In this document: positions 62,401-64,000 of the stretch, one piece after another | Layout: every line of letters begins with the position of its first letter | How positions within the stretch are numbered: position 1 is the first letter of the stretch | DNA from: DASQPA01 sp963757335 | GTDB taxonomy: Bacteria > Acidobacteriota > Thermoanaerobaculia > Multivoradales > UBA5704 | Length of the DNA stretch: 64,000 bases | Assembly: GCA_963757335.1 (NCBI GenBank) | Contig: CAVWRJ010000006.1 | Span: 1 to 64,000, forward strand | Direction of reading: 5' to 3' | Made by a program: the position numbers and the translations under genes | The notes under the pieces: model-generated | Seen by the model: only the letters and a program-made list of their open reading frames with translations | Told to the model about the DNA's origin: nothing | Database searches by the model: none

Positions 62401-62476
62401 GGGCCGTTAGCTCAGTTGGTAGAGCAGCGGACTTTTAATCCGCGGGTCCAGAGTTCGAGTCTCTGACGGCCCACCA
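62401..62476 (+). tRNA. tRNA-Lys (anticodon TTT), CCA encoded
   Basis: A full cloverleaf can be drawn: acceptor GGGCCGT/ACGGCCC, D-arm with GCTCAGTTGGTAGAGC, anticodon loop CTTTTAA in stem GCGGA/TCCGC, and T-arm CAGAG-TTCGAGT-CTCTG, ending ACCA. TATACT (62384-62389) is a good -10 element 11 bp upstream. The 3' end adjoins the integrase relic, so it probably served as the attachment site of an integrative element. Confidence 0.96.
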
Positions 62477-62523
62477 TTCCAAACAAAGAAGTTAGGGGTT
62501 TCCGCGGTACCCCCCCTGCCCCA

Positions 62524-62545
62524 TTTCGTACACTTTTCGTACACT
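62524..62545 (+). repeat. Two adjacent 11-bp direct repeats before the integrase relic
   Basis: TTTCGTACACT occurs twice head to tail (62524-62534, 62535-62545), followed by GATTCGTA just before the relic start codon. This could be an arm-type integrase binding site or an operator. Confidence 0.6.
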
Positions 62546-62552
62546 GATTCGT

Positions 62553-62935
62553 ATGGCGACAATCCAAACGGTCAGTGGGAAGGCTGGAAAGAGCTACCGC
62601 GTCCTCATCCGGCTTAAGGGGTATCCAGCCCAAACGGAGACCTTCGGTCGGCTCACCGACGCCCGCCGCTGAGCGGTCCAGACGGAAGCAGCGATCCGGG
62701 AGAATCGGCTTGGTAGCCAGGCATCCTCGAAGCACACAGTCGAAGAGCTCCTCGACCGCTATGCCGACGAGATGCTGGAGACCTTCGCGCCGAACGAGCG
62801 GCGCAATCGCGTTCGGCAACTCGCGTGGTGGCGACAGCAACTGGGCCATCTGACTCTCGGGGACCTCACCCCGGCCGCGATCTCTCAAACCCTGACGCTC
62901 CTCAAAAGCGGAAGCGGCCCCTCGGGACGGCCGGC
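62553..62935 (+). pseudogene. Tyrosine recombinase (phage integrase) N-terminal remnant with in-frame stop
   Basis: The frame starts MATIQTVSGKAGKSYRVLIR, an arm-binding AP2-like domain, and reaches TDARR before a TGA at about codon 40. Reading on in the same frame gives the core-binding (SAM-like) domain: HTVEELLDRYADEML, NRVRQLAWWRQQLGHLTLGDLTPAAISQ and LTLLKSGSGPSGRPAS. Homology ends there, and no catalytic domain follows on this strand. The stop probably replaced a Trp codon (TGG to TGA). It lies 76 bp from the tRNA-Lys 3' end, in the usual position of an integrase gene at the left attachment site. Confidence 0.8.
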
Positions 62936-62991
62936 ATCGTCATCTGGACGGACTTGTGGCCGAGGATCTCCTGGATCTCCCGGATCGTCTG
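62935..62991 (-). pseudogene. Inverted fragment of a tyrosine recombinase catalytic domain
   Basis: On the opposite strand to the integrase N-terminal remnant, 19 codons read through IQEILGHKSVQMTM. This matches the conserved LGH(K/S)S segment near the catalytic Tyr of tyrosine recombinases. The fragment starts at the very base where the N-terminal relic loses homology, indicating an inversion or deletion junction. Confidence 0.6.
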
Positions 62992-63248
62992 GCGAAGAGC
63001 GTCCGCAGCGCAGCGGCACTCTCTGCTCATCGTCATCCTGGACCAAGTTGAGGAGGGCCTGGACGTGCCCCCTCGCTAAAGGGCTGAGGGAGGCGGCAAA
63101 GACCTCACCCTTGTGCCCGGTGGGGGTGGCCTGACCTTACACAAGTAAAAGCCTCGTGCAGCAACTCGCTCTATAGCCTGAGAGGCACTCTCTATTTGGG
63201 AGCGCCAGCAATTCTGCGTGGTTTAGCTCCCTAAAGGGAGGCCGACGA
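62992..63248. other. Non-coding stretch between integrase relic and NRPS gene
   Basis: No convincing gene is visible. The second half (about 63130-63230) is less GC-rich than the flanks and probably contains the NRPS promoter; no clear -35/-10 pair was found. The end holds the hairpin at 63227-63240. Confidence 0.5.
63227..63240 (+). promoter_or_regulatory. Hairpin overlapping the Shine-Dalgarno of the NRPS gene
   Basis: CTCCC-TAAA-GGGAG can pair as a 5-bp stem (6 bp with a tight loop). Its right arm is the core of the ribosome-binding site AGGGAGG (63235-63241), 7 bases before the GTG start. Pairing would hide the ribosome site. Confidence 0.45.
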
Positions 63249-64000
63249 GTGGTTGCCGTTCTCTCCGATCTTCGACTGCGCGACCTCGACGCGGCATCGC
63301 CCCTTACAGGCATCCCCCTCTCCTATGGTCAGCGGGCGCTCTGGTTCCTGGACCGCCTGGCTCCCGGCAACCCCGCCTATGTGACCGCGGGCGCCGCCCG
63401 CGTCCTCGGGGGGCTCGACGTGGCCGCGCTGCGCCGCGCCGCGGCGGCGCTCGTCGCCCGGCATCCGGCCCTCCGGACCACCTTCCACCTCGCGCTCGAC
63501 GGGCCGGTGCAGCGGATCTCTCCGGGCGGTGACTGCGAATTCGTCGAAGAGGACGGCTCGGATCTTTCCCGGCAGGCCCTCCTCGACCGCCTGGGCGAGG
63601 TCGCCTTCCGCCCGTTCGATCTCGAAAAGGGCCCCCCCCTCCGGATCGGCCTCTTCCACCTCGGCGGTGGCGACGACGCCCTTCTGCTCTCGATCCACCA
63701 CATCGTCTCCGACCTCTGGTCCCTGGCGGTCCTGGTCCGCGAGTTGGGAGCGCTCTATGGGCTGGAGGCCGGCCTCACTCCGAAGGACGGCCCGGCCCTG
63801 CCGCCCCCGCCGGCGGTCGACATGGAAACAGTAGCCGAGAGAGAGGCGGAGCTCCTCGCGAGCGGCCTGGGAGAGGAGCTCTGGGAGAGGCGGCGCGCGG
63901 CGCTCGCCGGCTTCCCGCTCGTCCTCGACCTGCCGGCCGACCGGCCGCGGCCGCCCCTCCAGACCTACCGCGGGGCGGCGCAGGCGCTGCGGGTGGCGCC
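63249..64000 (+). CDS. Nonribosomal peptide synthetase (N-terminal condensation domain; 3' end outside window)
   Basis: The frame is open from GTG 63249 to the right edge (about 250 codons). It opens with the condensation-domain C1 motif (PLSYGQRALWFLDRLAPGNP), then LRRAAAALVARHPALRTTF (C2). The catalytic HHxxxD motif appears as SIHHIVSDLWS near residue 150, with Leu where Gly is usual after the Asp. Starting with a condensation domain suggests a starter module that acylates the first amino acid, or a subunit that accepts a chain from another synthetase. Following an integrase relic at a tRNA gene, it may belong to a horizontally acquired biosynthetic cluster (inference). Confidence 0.9.
   Translation, partial: MVAVLSDLRLRDLDAASPLTGIPLSYGQRALWFLDRLAPGNPAYVTAGAARVLGGLDVAALRRAAAALVARHPALRTTFHLALDGPVQRISPGGDCEFVEEDGSDLSRQALLDRLGEVAFRPFDLEKGPPLRIGLFHLGGGDDALLLSIHHIVSDLWSLAVLVRELGALYGLEAGLTPKDGPALPPPPAVDMETVAEREAELLASGLGEELWERRRAALAGFPLVLDLPADRPRPPLQTYRGAAQALRVA

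Overview
This window looks like chromosomal DNA from a member of the Acidobacteriota, probably Thermoanaerobaculia or a related class. The GC content is very high. There is an ADOP-type permease (the acidobacterial duplicated orphan permease family), a VWFA-related protein of the acidobacterial type, and large secreted proteins with Asp-box, FN3 and 'LDTR' modules. The class assignment is inferred from these family memberships; there is no rRNA in the window.

Layout. 1-9.5 kb: a secreted Asp-box/FN3 protein running off the left edge, a divergent single-chain restriction-modification enzyme with an operator-like intergenic region, and a secreted GH42-like glycoside hydrolase. 9.8-16.3 kb: HrpB helicase, an XRE regulator, an M61 peptidase and a tandem universal stress protein. 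16.4-23.6 kb: a NarL-type two-component pair, a DUF2892 membrane protein, a large gingipain-like (C25) secreted protease, TatA/E and a small exported protein. 23.7-30.3 kb: homoserine kinase and threonine synthase (the latter with an apparent frameshift), the ADOP permease, a double CAP-domain protein, and a short accessory patch with a 146-bp MITE, a VapBC relic and an intact HicB-HicA pair. 30.3-32.9 kb: a MatB-like acyl-CoA synthetase and a Uma2 nuclease, with the gap between them filled by a 21-bp tandem array of near-palindromes. 33-40.9 kb: a GH5-like hydrolase, a DUF748 protein, two paralogous VWFA-like proteins lacking the MIDAS motif, and an HMG-CoA reductase with an extra N-terminal domain.

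41-50 kb is a phosphate regulon: hemD, then pstSCAB on the minus strand, with a divergent porin-phoU unit and Pho-box-like repeats between them. 50-57.6 kb: xseB-xseA (xseA with an apparent frameshift at a G7 run), an unknown coupled gene, a rhomboid protease, an exported protein, a VWFA-related protein and a YhaM-type exonuclease. 57.6-62.4 kb: the haem cluster ccsA-hemA-hemC, a second MITE copy with a clean target-site duplication, purA and tRNA-Lys(TTT). The right end looks like a genomic island edge. A broken, partly inverted tyrosine integrase abuts the tRNA, followed by the start of an NRPS-like gene with a condensation domain.

Two core genes (thrC, xseA) carry one-base length differences at G runs, of opposite sign. 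This suggests homopolymer errors, although the xseA site also fits a -1 slippery heptamer. Gene starts were chosen from Shine-Dalgarno positions, signal peptides and overlaps. All residue positions are approximate and counted by hand.
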